Positions 23,322 through 32,724 of a DNA stretch of 64,000 nt are shown here, piece after piece. The first letter of the stretch is position 1. Every line of letters starts with the position of its first letter. The stretch is from an uncultured Campylobacter sp. Its GTDB lineage: Bacteria > Campylobacterota > Campylobacteria > Campylobacterales > Campylobacteraceae. Made by a program: the position numbers and the translations under genes. A model generated the notes under the pieces. That model saw nothing but the letters and a program-made list of their open reading frames with translations. It was not told where the DNA came from and did not search any database. The stretch spans positions 1 through 64,000 of the forward strand of contig CAKVAF010000007.1 in NCBI GenBank assembly GCA_934718785.1, written 5' to 3'.

Positions 23322-25693
23322 GTAATTTTTATACGATTCCAGATTCAGTTTTAAATGAGGGTTATGAGTGGTTTAAGCAAAACTACGACGCCTTTGTAGC
23401 GGGCAATTTAGACGAGCTTACCTTTAAGACTATTCGCGTAAGTTTTGGAATTTATGAGCAACGCACGCCAAATACTTACATGGTGCGCATCAAAACAAAT
23501 GGTGGCGTGATTTCGCCCCAGCAGCTCATCATATTAAGTGATTTAGCCAAAGAATTTGCCGATGTAAAAATCCATGTCACCACGCGTGGTGGGGTGCAGC
23601 TTCACTATGCAAAGCTTGAAAATTTAGACACTATCGTTGAAAGACTTCACGCAGTAGGACTTACGGGGCGTGGAAGTGGGGGAAATACGGTTAGAAATAT
23701 AGTCGGTGACCCACTTTCTGGAATTGCAAAAGACGATGTTTTTGACATATTATCGCATGCAAATTTTTTAACGACAAAAATGCTTGATATGAAAGATTCT
23801 TTTAATTTGCCGCGTAAATTTAAAATCGCCTTTTCCACTTCACAGGCTGATAGAGCGCACGCTACGATTACAGATGTGGGCTATATTGCTAAGATAAAAG
23901 ATGGACAAAGAGGCTTTAGTGTGTGGATAGCTGGGGGTATGGGCGCGATGAGCCGTCTTGGCTTTAAGCTTTATGATTTTTTACCAGAAAGTGAAATTTT
24001 CTTAGTCGCTCAAGCCATCAAGCAAGTTTTTGATAGAACGGGCAATCGTAAAAACAAGCACGCCGCAAGGCTTAGATTTGTCGCTCAAAATTTAGGAAAT
24101 GAAGAGCTAGCAAGGCTTATTAAAGATGAGATAAAAGAGCTTAGAAAGAGCAAAGGCTGGGAATTTAAGCTTAAAGATAATGAGATAAAATTGCCAAAAA
24201 TTACAAAAAATATTTTGCCTTCATTTAACAAAAGCCAGGCTCTGTGGTTTAAACGTTTTGTAAGAGAGCAAAAGCAAAAGGGCTATTATTATGTGCGCAT
24301 TCCACTGCAGCTTGGAGATATCAATGAAGAAGGCGCTAGAAAGCTTGCGCAAAAGCTCATTGAATTAAACGTGCATGAGACAAGCATTTGTTGCGTGGCT
24401 AATCAAAACATTTATTTAAGGCATTTAAAAGCCAGTGATTTACTTAAGCTTTATCCCATTATCATCAGTCTTTCAGAACAAAGCAAAAAGCCTGTCATCA
24501 TTGGCGATATGGTCGCTTGCACCGGGGCTGCAACTTGCCAATTAGGCATTGTGCGTCCGCGCGGGGCAACTCTTGCTATTGAAAATTATTTGAAAAAGAA
24601 AAAGCTTGATTTAGACGCTTTACAAGGCTTTCGCATTCATATGAGTGGCTGTCCTAATTCATGTGGCAATCACGCCACTGCAAATTTAGGCTTTTTTGGC
24701 AAGGTTTTAAGGCAAAATGAAAGAAGCTATCCCGCTTATAATGTCTTAGTGGGCGCGATTATTGAAGAGGGCAAAACGCGCTTTGCTCGTAAAATTGCTG
24801 AAATCGCCGCCTTTTACGCGCCTCAATTTGTCTATGAAGTTTTGAAAATTTTCATTGATAAAAAACCTAAATTTAAAAGCTTTGAAGCTTGGGTGGATGA
24901 TGAGGGCGAAGCCATTGTAGCTGAAATTGCTAAAAAATACAAAAAAGTGCCTGATTTTAGCGTGGATAAAAATCCTTATTTTGATTATTCTAGTGATGAA
25001 ATTTTCTCACTCAAAGGACGTGGCTCGGGTGAATGTAGTGCGGGGATGTATGATTTGATTGAAGCGGATAAAAAGGCTTTACAAGAAGCGATAAAATTAG
25101 CTAAAGAGGGCGAGCTTGATTACAAACTCATACGCCTTTTGGCTTGTCGTATGCTTTTGGTGGCGCGTGGCGAAGAAGCACGCGATGAAAATGGCGTTAT
25201 CAAAGCCTTTAAAACGCTTTTTGTAGATAGTGGCTTAATCGATAAAAAATACCTGCCACTTTTAGAGGGCGATCCTGATGAAAGTGCGATAAATTTGGGC
25301 GAGGATGTCATCGCGCTTTATGCGACTATGGATAATTCTTTAAAATTTGCCAAAGAAAAAGACGCTGCCATCAATGAAAGCGTGCAAAAGAATTTAAAGG
25401 CACAAAATTTAGACAAAAAAGAGCCAAGCGCTGATTTAATCAAGATAAAAAGCGCTAAAAACGAGCTTAAAATAGATAAATTTAAAGATTTAAGGGGTGT
25501 TAAATGCCCTATGAATTTCGTAAAAACGAAGCTTGAATTAGCAGGGCTTAGCAGTGGAAATATCCTTGAAATCACGCTTGATGAGGGCGAGCCTATACAA
25601 AATGTGCCGGGCTCAGTTAAGGCTGAGGGGCATGAGATTTTAAGCATGGAAAAAACGGGCGATTTTTGGCGCGTTTTGATAAAGAAAAAATAA
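23318..25693 (+). CDS. Siroheme sulfite reductase fused to a C-terminal TusA domain
   Basis: The first 550 or so residues are a nitrite/sulfite reductase hemoprotein with two ferredoxin-like halves. The siroheme-4Fe4S ligands are Cys401-x5-Cys407 (CTGAATC) and Cys445-x3-Cys449 (SGCPNSCG). A predicted helical segment follows (about 560-680, with GRGSGECSAGMYDLIEADKK). The last 70 residues are a TusA-type sulfurtransferase domain with DLRGVKCP and Cys at about 730. The enzyme should reduce sulfite to sulfide with six electrons; the TusA part may accept or channel the sulfur. At 791 residues it is longer than CysI or NirA. Nitrite reduction is the other possibility, but the ssu genes and TusA favour sulfite. 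The next gene supplies siroheme. Confidence 0.88.
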   Translation: MSNFYTIPDSVLNEGYEWFKQNYDAFVAGNLDELTFKTIRVSFGIYEQRTPNTYMVRIKTNGGVISPQQLIILSDLAKEFADVKIHVTTRGGVQLHYAKLENLDTIVERLHAVGLTGRGSGGNTVRNIVGDPLSGIAKDDVFDILSHANFLTTKMLDMKDSFNLPRKFKIAFSTSQADRAHATITDVGYIAKIKDGQRGFSVWIAGGMGAMSRLGFKLYDFLPESEIFLVAQAIKQVFDRTGNRKNKHAARLRFVAQNLGNEELARLIKDEIKELRKSKGWEFKLKDNEIKLPKITKNILPSFNKSQALWFKRFVREQKQKGYYYVRIPLQLGDINEEGARKLAQKLIELNVHETSICCVANQNIYLRHLKASDLLKLYPIIISLSEQSKKPVIIGDMVACTGAATCQLGIVRPRGATLAIENYLKKKKLDLDALQGFRIHMSGCPNSCGNHATANLGFFGKVLRQNERSYPAYNVLVGAIIEEGKTRFARKIAEIAAFYAPQFVYEVLKIFIDKKPKFKSFEAWVDDEGEAIVAEIAKKYKKVPDFSVDKNPYFDYSSDEIFSLKGRGSGECSAGMYDLIEADKKALQEAIKLAKEGELDYKLIRLLACRMLLVARGEEARDENGVIKAFKTLFVDSGLIDKKYLPLLEGDPDESAINLGEDVIALYATMDNSLKFAKEKDAAINESVQKNLKAQNLDKKEPSADLIKIKSAKNELKIDKFKDLRGVKCPMNFVKTKLELAGLSSGNILEITLDEGEPIQNVPGSVKAEGHEILSMEKTGDFWRVLIKKK

Positions 25694-25703
25694 GGGGTGC
25701 AAG

Positions 25704-27173
25704 ATGAAAGAAATTAATAATTTAGGGGCTGAGAATCTAAACAGCTCAAATAATGAAAGCTTAGAAAATATCCATTTAGTAAACAAAAACTTAAATGATA
25801 AAAGCTTTAAAAGTGAAAATTTACTCATCGCTTTAAAGCCCAAATCCACGCTTTTAATCGGTGCTGGAAAGGTTGCAGCGTGGAAATTTAAGGTCTTAAG
25901 CGAGGCTGGCTTTAAGATAAGTGTGGTGGCAAGCGAGATTAAGGATGAGTTTTTTAAGCATAAAGAAGTGAAAATTATAAATTTCAAGCTGGAAAATAAG
26001 GATTTAAAGCTGATTAGCGATGAAAATTTAGGCTTAGATTTTTTAAAAGAATTTGATGTCATTGTCGATGCGAGCGGGGATTTAAAATTAGGTGCGTTTT
26101 TATATGCTAAACGCAAGGAATTTGGCTATTTGCTCAATGTTGTGGATGTGCCAAAGCTTTGTGATTTTTATTTTGGCGCAAGCACTAGAAATGGCGATAT
26201 CAGTGTCTTAGTCAGCTCAAATGGCACAAGTCCTATTTTAGCACAAAGCATAAGAGATAAGATCAAAGCGCTTTTGCCAAGGCTAAATGAGCTTACAAGC
26301 TTTTTTAAAAAAACGCGCACCAAGGGCGGCTTGAGCGAAGTTCAAAAAGTAGAAATTAAAAGACTTTGCAAGCAAAATTTAGGTAAAGTTTTTATTATAG
26401 GGTGTGGTCCGGGCGATTTTAAGAGCCTGACTTTAAAAGCTTATGAGAGACTTGATTTGATTGAAATTGCTTTAATTGATAATCTAGTAGGAGATGAGAT
26501 TAAAGCCTATCTAGAAAAAAAAGGTGTAGAGTGCATTAGCGTGGCAAAGCAAAAGGGCAAGGTGAGTTTTAGGCAAAAGGACATTAACGAGCTTCTTTTA
26601 AAATTTGCAAAAGAAGGAAGAAGTGTCGGCAGGCTTAAAGGCGGAGACGCGGCTCTTTTTGGTAGGGCTTGGGAAGAAGCGAGCTTTTTAAAAGAGCGTG
26701 GCATCGAAGTTGAATGCATCAATGGCACAAGCTCAGCCTTTGTGGGCGCTCTTACAAGTGGCATAGTGCCCACAATTAGGGGCGTGAGCTCAGGCGTTTT
26801 AATCGTCTCAGCGCATTTAAGAGAAAATATCTTTCACACCGAGTGGTTAGAATATCTTAAAAACCCACCCTACACGCTCATTGTTTTAATGGTGCATTCT
26901 TTTGCCGCAAGAGTGGTTGAAGAAGCCAAAAAACTAGGCATTGATTTAGAGCTAGACGCGGCTTTTGTCTCAAAAATTGACAGCCCTGAGCAAAGAAGTA
27001 TTATCGGCAAGCTTGGCGAGCTAGAAAGCATGGCAGCACTTTGCGAGCAGCCTGCGATTTTAATCATAGGAAAAGCAGTAGCTAGAGCTCGTAAAATGCC
27101 ACATAGCGATGAGCGTATCGTGCTTGAAGAAAGCTTAAAAGAAGATTTAAAGCTCGTAGAAAGCTTTGTTTGA
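25704..27173 (+). CDS. cysG: Siroheme synthase, CysG-like bifunctional enzyme
   Basis: The 489-residue protein joins two parts. The N-terminal part (about 1-215) is a Met8/SirC-type precorrin-2 dehydrogenase/ferrochelatase with LLIGAGKVAAWK and DVIVDASGD. The C-terminal part (from about 230) is a uroporphyrinogen III methyltransferase with IIGCGPGDFKSLTLKA and GRLKGGDAALFGR. Together they convert uroporphyrinogen III to siroheme, the cofactor of the upstream sulfite reductase. The first 35 residues are an Asn-rich extension not needed by the family; a later start cannot be excluded. A hairpin closes the operon. Confidence 0.9.
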   Translation: MKEINNLGAENLNSSNNESLENIHLVNKNLNDKSFKSENLLIALKPKSTLLIGAGKVAAWKFKVLSEAGFKISVVASEIKDEFFKHKEVKIINFKLENKDLKLISDENLGLDFLKEFDVIVDASGDLKLGAFLYAKRKEFGYLLNVVDVPKLCDFYFGASTRNGDISVLVSSNGTSPILAQSIRDKIKALLPRLNELTSFFKKTRTKGGLSEVQKVEIKRLCKQNLGKVFIIGCGPGDFKSLTLKAYERLDLIEIALIDNLVGDEIKAYLEKKGVECISVAKQKGKVSFRQKDINELLLKFAKEGRSVGRLKGGDAALFGRAWEEASFLKERGIEVECINGTSSAFVGALTSGIVPTIRGVSSGVLIVSAHLRENIFHTEWLEYLKNPPYTLIVLMVHSFAARVVEEAKKLGIDLELDAAFVSKIDSPEQRSIIGKLGELESMAALCEQPAILIIGKAVARARKMPHSDERIVLEESLKEDLKLVESFV

Positions 27174-27202
27174 AACAAATTTTATAAAGATGATTTTTTA
27201 AA

Positions 27203-27244
27203 TTTTAAATTTCAAAACAGCGCCACAAGTTTTGAAATTTAAAA
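27203..27244 (+). terminator. Terminator of the sulfur island, also a copy of the CAAAAC/GTTTTG element
   Basis: The left arm 27203-27218 (TTTTAAATTTCAAAAC) pairs perfectly with 27229-27244 around the loop AGCGCCACAA. The core CAAAAC-N10-GTTTTG with an AGCGSC loop recurs elsewhere in the window (33.35 kb, 58.45 kb). Here it serves as the hairpin after cysG. Confidence 0.7.
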
Positions 27245-27315
27245 ACTTTCGCGCCAAAATTTGCCAAATATTGATTAAATTTCATTAAAATATTTAAAAA
27301 TTCAAGGAAATTTAA

Positions 27316-27921
27316 ATGATGAAAAATTTGCTTAAAGGCGTGTTTTTGCCTTTGATTATCTTATTTGTGGCGTGTGGCAATGATGAAGAAGTGGTGCAAA
27401 ATGACTTTTTGTTTGAGGAATATAAACCGGGCGATAAAATCACGCTTGAAAGTGTCAATGGTGGAAAAAAAACCTTGCTTCGCACAGAAAAAGGCTTCGT
27501 GCTTGATGGAGATGAAAAAAAGGTGTTGATGTTTGATTTTTTTGGCACCTTTTGCGCTCCTTGTAAAGAAGAAGCGGCGGATTTAACACAGCTTTGGAAA
27601 AACAACGCTAAGGATTTTTTTATCATAGGATTAACGCATTTTGAAGATGTGAGCGATGAAGTGGTGAAAAAATTTGCAAATGACTTTGGGGCGTATTATT
27701 TTTTGAGCAATTCTGCTAAGAATGAGCGCATCATCGCTCAAATTTTAAAAGACATTGACTATCAAAGTATGGAGCAGCTGCCTTTTAAGGTCGTTTTAAA
27801 AGATGGGATTTATCAAAACTTAAGCGATTTTTGGAACAAGGGAATGCAAACAAGCTTTTATCTAGGAAAAGTTCCAAAAACCCTTATGCAAGAGGATATA
27901 AATAAAATCATAGGACGCTAA
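27316..27921 (+). CDS. Thioredoxin-like lipoprotein
   Basis: The 201-residue product has a lipobox (LFVAC, Cys near residue 19) and a thioredoxin/TlpA fold with FFGTFCAPCKEEAADL near residues 74-90; the usual WCxxC reads FCAPC. It should be anchored in the periplasmic face of a membrane and reduce or oxidise disulfides. It corresponds to Cj1106, which also sits before clpS in C. jejuni. The stop TAA directly abuts the ATG of clpS. Confidence 0.88.
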   Translation: MMKNLLKGVFLPLIILFVACGNDEEVVQNDFLFEEYKPGDKITLESVNGGKKTLLRTEKGFVLDGDEKKVLMFDFFGTFCAPCKEEAADLTQLWKNNAKDFFIIGLTHFEDVSDEVVKKFANDFGAYYFLSNSAKNERIIAQILKDIDYQSMEQLPFKVVLKDGIYQNLSDFWNKGMQTSFYLGKVPKTLMQEDINKIIGR

Positions 27922-28212
27922 ATGCCAAAAACACAAACTTTAGAGCAAACAAGACTTGAAGAACCAAAGATGTATAAGCTTTTGCTCTTAAATGATGAGA
28001 TTACGACTATGGATTTTGTGATTGAGGTGTTGATGAATATTTTTCATTTTGACTTAGAAAGGGCAAGCCGCTTGATGCTTGATATACATTATAATGGCAG
28101 CGGAATTTGTGGCATTTTTACGCAAGAAATAGCCCTTTCAAAGCAAAAGCAGGTGCAAAATGCCGCTAAAATCGCAAATTTTCCATTACAAACAAGGATA
28201 GAAGAAGAATGA
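27922..28212 (+). CDS. clpS: ClpS adaptor of ClpA
   Basis: The 96-residue adaptor binds N-degron substrates and hands them to ClpAP. It shows the family core KLLLLNDEITTMDFVIEVL and MLDIHYNGSGICGIFTQEIA. A flexible N-terminal tail (about 16 residues) precedes the core, as needed to inhibit or engage ClpA. It overlaps clpA by 4 bases (ATGA). Confidence 0.95.
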   Translation: MPKTQTLEQTRLEEPKMYKLLLLNDEITTMDFVIEVLMNIFHFDLERASRLMLDIHYNGSGICGIFTQEIALSKQKQVQNAAKIANFPLQTRIEEE

Positions 28213-30341
28213 AATACAACGAAGATTTAAGAAAATATTTGGCAAATGCCAAGCACTTATCTATGATAAACCGCCACGAGTTTGTAACTTGTGAGCATTT
28301 ATTATTTGCTCTTTTAAAGCTTAGTCCTGATTTTAAGGCTATTTTTGAAGAATTTGCTGATGGCGAGCTTGAAGTGCTAGAAAACGAGCTTAAAAATCAC
28401 ATCGCGCAAAAAAATCAAATCCTGCCACAAAGCACCGATCCTATAAATTCAGCCGTGCTTGATGATATTTTAAACTCACTAGCTCATCAAAGTGGCGAGG
28501 ATATGAAAATCCTCGACTTTTTAGAAAGTCTTAGTAAGGACGAGCGCACTTATTCAAAGACCTTACTTGAAAAGCATTCTTTAAATTTACAAAAGATTAA
28601 AGAAGCGAAGCAAGAAGGAGATTTAGAGCTTATAAAAAGCTTCACTACCGAGCTTGTAGCCGTAGCAAAAGAGGGTAAAATCGATCCTTTAATCGGCCGT
28701 GCCTTTGAGCTTGAAAGAATGATACAAATCTTAAGCCGCCGCAAGAAAAATAATCCTATCTTAGTCGGCGAAGCAGGGGTTGGAAAAACTGCCATTGTTG
28801 ACGGTCTTGCGCTTAAAATAGCTTCAAACAATGTGCCAAAAAATCTTGAAAATGCCAAAATTTACTCACTGGATATGGCAGCACTGCTTTCTGGCACAAA
28901 ATACAGGGGCGAGTTTGAAAAAAAGGTTAAAGACATCGTTGATGAGCTGAGTAAAATCGACAAGGCGATTTTATTTATCGATGAAATTCACACTATAGTT
29001 GGAGCCGGCGCTGCGGGCGATAGTCATGCGGATATGAGCAATTTATTAAAACCCGCACTAAGTAGTGGAAAACTCAAGTGTATAGGCGCTACGACATTTT
29101 TAGAGTTTAAAAACAGCTTTGATAAAAATAAGGCTTTAAGCAGACGCTTTGCAAAAATTGATGTGGATGAGCCAAGCCGCGATGAGTGTTTAAAAATTTT
29201 AGAAGGGCTTGCACCAAAATATGAGGAATTTCATCATATTAAGTTTAAACCCGAAGTGCTTGAAGCCAGCGTGGATTTTGCTAAAAAATTCTTTCAAGAT
29301 AAATTTTTGCCCGATTCTGCTATTGATTTAATTGACGAGCTTGGGGCTTCTTTTTCTTTTGCTCCTCATTCAAAAAAAGAAGCGAATTTAAAGGATTTAG
29401 AGCTTACTTTGGCTAGAATGACGCATTCTCATAAAATTTTTGAGCTTGATACAAGCAAGCTTTTAAAGGACTTAGAGAATAATTTAAAAAAGCGTATTTT
29501 TGGGCAAGATGAAGTCATAAAAGCGCTTTGTGCTACACTTAAGCAAAGCTTTGCAGGGCTTAAAAGCACAAATTCGCCGCGCGGAGTCTTTTTATTCACA
29601 GGTTCAAGCGGGGTCGGTAAAACCGAGCTTTGCAAGGCTTTGGCTGATAATTTGTATTTAAATTTAGAGCGCTTTGATATGAGTGAATACGCCGAAAAAC
29701 ACGCTCTAAGCAAGCTCATAGGAGCTCCTGCTGGATATGTGGGCTATGAAGAGGGCGGACTTTTAAGCAATGCAGTGCGTAAAAATCCTTTCAGCGTGAT
29801 ACTTTTTGACGAGATAGAAAAGGCTCATCCTGATTTAAGTAACACCTTTTTGCAAATTTTTGACAATGCAAGCCTTACTGATAATAGCGGACTTAAGGCT
29901 GATTTTAAAAACACTATCATCGTGATGACTTCAAATTTAGGACTTAAAGAAGTGAATGAACTAGGCTTTTTAAGCAGCAATGAAAACAAGACAAACAAAG
30001 CGATAAAGGAATTTTTCGCACCTGAGTTTATCAACCGCATTGATAAAATTTTGCATTTTAATGATTTAGAGGATAAGGTGCTTGAAAAAATCGTCAGCAA
30101 AGAGCTTAAAGAAATGGCTAAAAATCTTAAAAATGTCGAAATCACAGCCGATGAAAAAACTAAAATTTATCTAGCAAAAAAGGCTTATAAAAAAGAATAC
30201 GGCGTAAGGCTTTTAAAACGCGTGATTGCCGATGAGATAGGAAGTCGCTTAAGCAATGAGCTTTTATTTGGCAAGCTGAAAAAAGGCGGCAAGGTAGCAC
30301 TTCGGCTTAATAAAAACAATGCAATCGAGTTTATATTCTAA
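28209..30341 (+). CDS. clpA: ClpA ATPase of the ClpAP protease
   Basis: The 710-residue AAA+ unfoldase has an N domain, a first ATPase module with Walker A GEAGVGKTA near residue 187 and [14 protein letters not shown], and a second module with GSSGVGKTE near 466 and VILFDEIEKAHPD. There is no ClpB-type long middle coiled coil. It unfolds substrates, including ClpS-delivered N-degron proteins, into ClpP. The gene lies in the order trx-clpS-clpA-aat seen in C. jejuni. Its 3' end overlaps aat by 23 bases. Confidence 0.96.
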   Translation: MKYNEDLRKYLANAKHLSMINRHEFVTCEHLLFALLKLSPDFKAIFEEFADGELEVLENELKNHIAQKNQILPQSTDPINSAVLDDILNSLAHQSGEDMKILDFLESLSKDERTYSKTLLEKHSLNLQKIKEAKQEGDLELIKSFTTELVAVAKEGKIDPLIGRAFELERMIQILSRRKKNNPILVGEAGVGKTAIVDGLALKIASNNVPKNLENAKIYSLDMAALLSGTKYRGEFEKKVKDIVDELSKIDKAILFIDEIHTIVGAGAAGDSHADMSNLLKPALSSGKLKCIGATTFLEFKNSFDKNKALSRRFAKIDVDEPSRDECLKILEGLAPKYEEFHHIKFKPEVLEASVDFAKKFFQDKFLPDSAIDLIDELGASFSFAPHSKKEANLKDLELTLARMTHSHKIFELDTSKLLKDLENNLKKRIFGQDEVIKALCATLKQSFAGLKSTNSPRGVFLFTGSSGVGKTELCKALADNLYLNLERFDMSEYAEKHALSKLIGAPAGYVGYEEGGLLSNAVRKNPFSVILFDEIEKAHPDLSNTFLQIFDNASLTDNSGLKADFKNTIIVMTSNLGLKEVNELGFLSSNENKTNKAIKEFFAPEFINRIDKILHFNDLEDKVLEKIVSKELKEMAKNLKNVEITADEKTKIYLAKKAYKKEYGVRLLKRVIADEIGSRLSNELLFGKLKKGGKVALRLNKNNAIEFIF

Positions 30342-30969
30342 GCTTTTAAGCGCGCCTAAAAACGCGCCTGTTTTTCTTACTCAAAGCCTTGATGATGAGG
30401 ATTTTTTGCTTAAAGCTTATAGCTTTGGGCTTTTTCCTTGGACTTCAAATCCTGTTTCTTGGTGGTGCATCGAGCCTAGAATGCTTTTAAAGCCTGATGA
30501 AATTTACATTCAAAAAAGTATCAAATGCTTTTTAAAGCGCTATAAAATAGCACTTGATAGCAATTTTGAAAAATTAATCAAGCTTTGTGCCAGCCAGCGC
30601 GAAAAAACTTGGCTCGATAATGATTTCATCGCTATTTTTTGCAAACTTTTTAAAAAAGGCTACGCTCACAGCCTTGAAGTGTATGATGAAAATAAGCTTG
30701 TGGGCGGAATTTATGGGCTGATTTTAGGGAAGATGTTTTTTGCTGAGAGTATGGTAAGCTTAGAAAAAAACGCCTCAAAGGTCGCTATGATAAGGCTTTG
30801 CGAGCTTTTAGGGCCGTATGATTTTTTAATCGATTGTCAAGTTTATAATTCTCATTTAGAATTCATGGGTGCAAAGCCTATGAGTAGGGAAAGTTTTTTA
30901 AAAATCTTAGAAAAAAAAGTCGCGCAAAACAGCGGCTTTGATGAGTTTAAAAATTTGCTGAAAGATTAA
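30319..30969 (+). CDS. aat: Leucyl/phenylalanyl-tRNA-protein transferase
   Basis: The 216-residue enzyme adds Leu or Phe to N-terminal Lys or Arg of proteins, making N-degrons for ClpS/ClpA, whose genes lie just upstream. Family motifs include AYSFGLFPWTSNPVSWWCIEPRM, GGIYGLILGKMFFAESMVS and FLIDCQVYNSHLEFMGA. The ATG at 30319 lies inside the clpA 3' end, 23 bases overlap. Near its 3' end, coding for AQNSGF, is a half copy of the AAAACAGCGGC element. Confidence 0.95.
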   Translation: MQSSLYSKLLSAPKNAPVFLTQSLDDEDFLLKAYSFGLFPWTSNPVSWWCIEPRMLLKPDEIYIQKSIKCFLKRYKIALDSNFEKLIKLCASQREKTWLDNDFIAIFCKLFKKGYAHSLEVYDENKLVGGIYGLILGKMFFAESMVSLEKNASKVAMIRLCELLGPYDFLIDCQVYNSHLEFMGAKPMSRESFLKILEKKVAQNSGFDEFKNLLKD

Positions 30970-31168
30970 ATTTATTGAAATTTAAAGAGTTAGTGAAAAG
31001 TTAAATTGCTTAACAATTTATCGAATTTGATTTAAATTTATGTGCTTAAATTTTAAATTGATGAAAATTTATTTATTTGTTTCGAGCATAGCAAAATAAT
31101 TAATAGATGATATGAAATTAAAATTCAAATACTCACGCTAATTTGAAATTTATTTTTTATGTTTCATT

Positions 31169-32587
31169 TCATCCTAATTTCGCCTTTAAAAGCTCATTGA
31201 CCTTAGCAGGATTAAATGCACCCTTGCCCTCTTTCATCACCTGGCCTACAAAAAAGCCAAAAAGCTTATCTTTGCCCGTCTTATACTCAGCGACCTTGTC
31301 TTCATTTGAGCTTAAAACTGAAGCGATAATCTTTTCAATTGCACCGTCATCACTTACTTGCTTTAAGCCAAGCTTTTCAATAGTTTCATCAACGCTAGTT
31401 TGTGTATTTTCAAAGATAAAGGCTAGCACTTCTTTAGCGGCTTTATTGCTTATGGTATTATCTTCAATTCTAGCGATTAAATCGCCAAGTTTTTTAGCAT
31501 TTACAGGAGAATTTTCTATGCTAAGCTCTCCTTTTAAAAGTCCTAAAAGCTCGGTATTTAGCCAAGTTACGCAAAGTTTTGGGCTTAATTTTCTTGCCAC
31601 CAGATTTTCAAAAAAGCGGCTCATTTCAAGGCTAGAAATTAAAATTTCCGCATCACTTTCTTTAACGCCAAAGTCCTTTATAAAGCGCGCCTTTTTTTCA
31701 TCAGGTAATTCTGGTATTTTAAGCTCAAGCATTTCAGGGCTCAAAATCACAGGCAGCAAATCAGGCTCAGGAAAATAACGATACTCAGCGGCTTCTTCCT
31801 TGCCGCGCATACTTCTTGTGATGAGATTTGCCGTGTCAAAAAGGCGCGTTTCTTGCACCACTTCACGTTCATAAACGCCGTCTTCCCAAGCCTCGCTCTG
31901 TCTTTTCACCTCATAATCAATCGCCTTTTGAATGAAGCGAAAAGAGTTGAGATTTTTAATCTCAACGCGTGTATAAAGCTTTGTATCGCCCTTTGGACGA
32001 ATGCTTACATTAGCATCGCAGCGAAAACTTCCTTCTTGCATATTCGCATCTGAAATGTCTAAAAAGCGTATGATAGAATGAAGCTTTTTAAGATAAGCCA
32101 CTGCTTCATCACTACTTCTTAACTCTGGCTCACTTACTATCTCTAAAAGCGGGGTGCCTGCGCGGTTTAAATCCACTTTTGAAAACTCGCTCTCGTGTAT
32201 ATTTTTGCCCGCATCTTCTTCAAGGTGAGCACGCGTTAGTCCTATGCGTTTACTCTCGCTGCTCAAATTTATAAAAAGCTCGCCGCCCTCGACAATAGGA
32301 ATGTCAAATTGTGAAATTTGATAAGCTTTGGGTAAATCAGGATAAAAATAATTCTTGCGGTTAAACACGCTTTTTTGATTAATCTTAGCATTAATGGCTT
32401 TACCAAAAGCGATAGCCTTAATCACAGCTTCTTTATTTAGCACAGGCAAAGCTCCTGGCAATGCTAGGCACACAGGACAGACATTAGTATTTGCTTTTTC
32501 TCCAAAAGAAGTCGCACAAGAGCAAAAAATCTTAGTTTTAGTATTTAGCTGAGTATGCACCTCAAGCCCGATGATTGTTTCAAACAT
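31169..32587 (-). CDS. gatB: Aspartyl/glutamyl-tRNA amidotransferase subunit B
   Basis: The 472-residue GatB is the tRNA-binding and kinase-like subunit of GatCAB, which amidates Glu-tRNA(Gln) and Asp-tRNA(Asn). The N-terminus [20 protein letters not shown] with CSCATSFG and [13 protein letters not shown] (zinc cysteines), and [12 protein letters not shown], are diagnostic. The C-terminal YqeY-like domain is present to [19 protein letters not shown]. It stands alone on the minus strand, with about 200 bases of A/T-rich spacer on the aat side that holds only a weak palindrome (AAATTG-CTTAA-CAATTT near 31004). Confidence 0.97.
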   Translation of the reverse strand: MFETIIGLEVHTQLNTKTKIFCSCATSFGEKANTNVCPVCLALPGALPVLNKEAVIKAIAFGKAINAKINQKSVFNRKNYFYPDLPKAYQISQFDIPIVEGGELFINLSSESKRIGLTRAHLEEDAGKNIHESEFSKVDLNRAGTPLLEIVSEPELRSSDEAVAYLKKLHSIIRFLDISDANMQEGSFRCDANVSIRPKGDTKLYTRVEIKNLNSFRFIQKAIDYEVKRQSEAWEDGVYEREVVQETRLFDTANLITRSMRGKEEAAEYRYFPEPDLLPVILSPEMLELKIPELPDEKKARFIKDFGVKESDAEILISSLEMSRFFENLVARKLSPKLCVTWLNTELLGLLKGELSIENSPVNAKKLGDLIARIEDNTISNKAAKEVLAFIFENTQTSVDETIEKLGLKQVSDDGAIEKIIASVLSSNEDKVAEYKTGKDKLFGFFVGQVMKEGKGAFNPAKVNELLKAKLG

Positions 32588-32724
32588 TATTTTTCCTTAG
32601 TTTCAGCGCTAAATTTGTATAAATTTAAGCTATTATTTTAGCAAATTTAAGCTTATATTTGCTTTATTTTTATCTAAGATAAATTTTGGCAAAATTTGCC
32701 TTATTTTTTAAAAAAGAGTTAAAA

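Noticed and set aside
31143..31778. A 211-codon plus-strand ORF opposite gatB
   Set aside because: It is the shadow of gatB; the translation is Ser/Leu/Phe-rich with no domain and has no RBS. Other long opposite-strand ORFs (for example 25640-26116 and 34788-35351) were dropped for the same reason.
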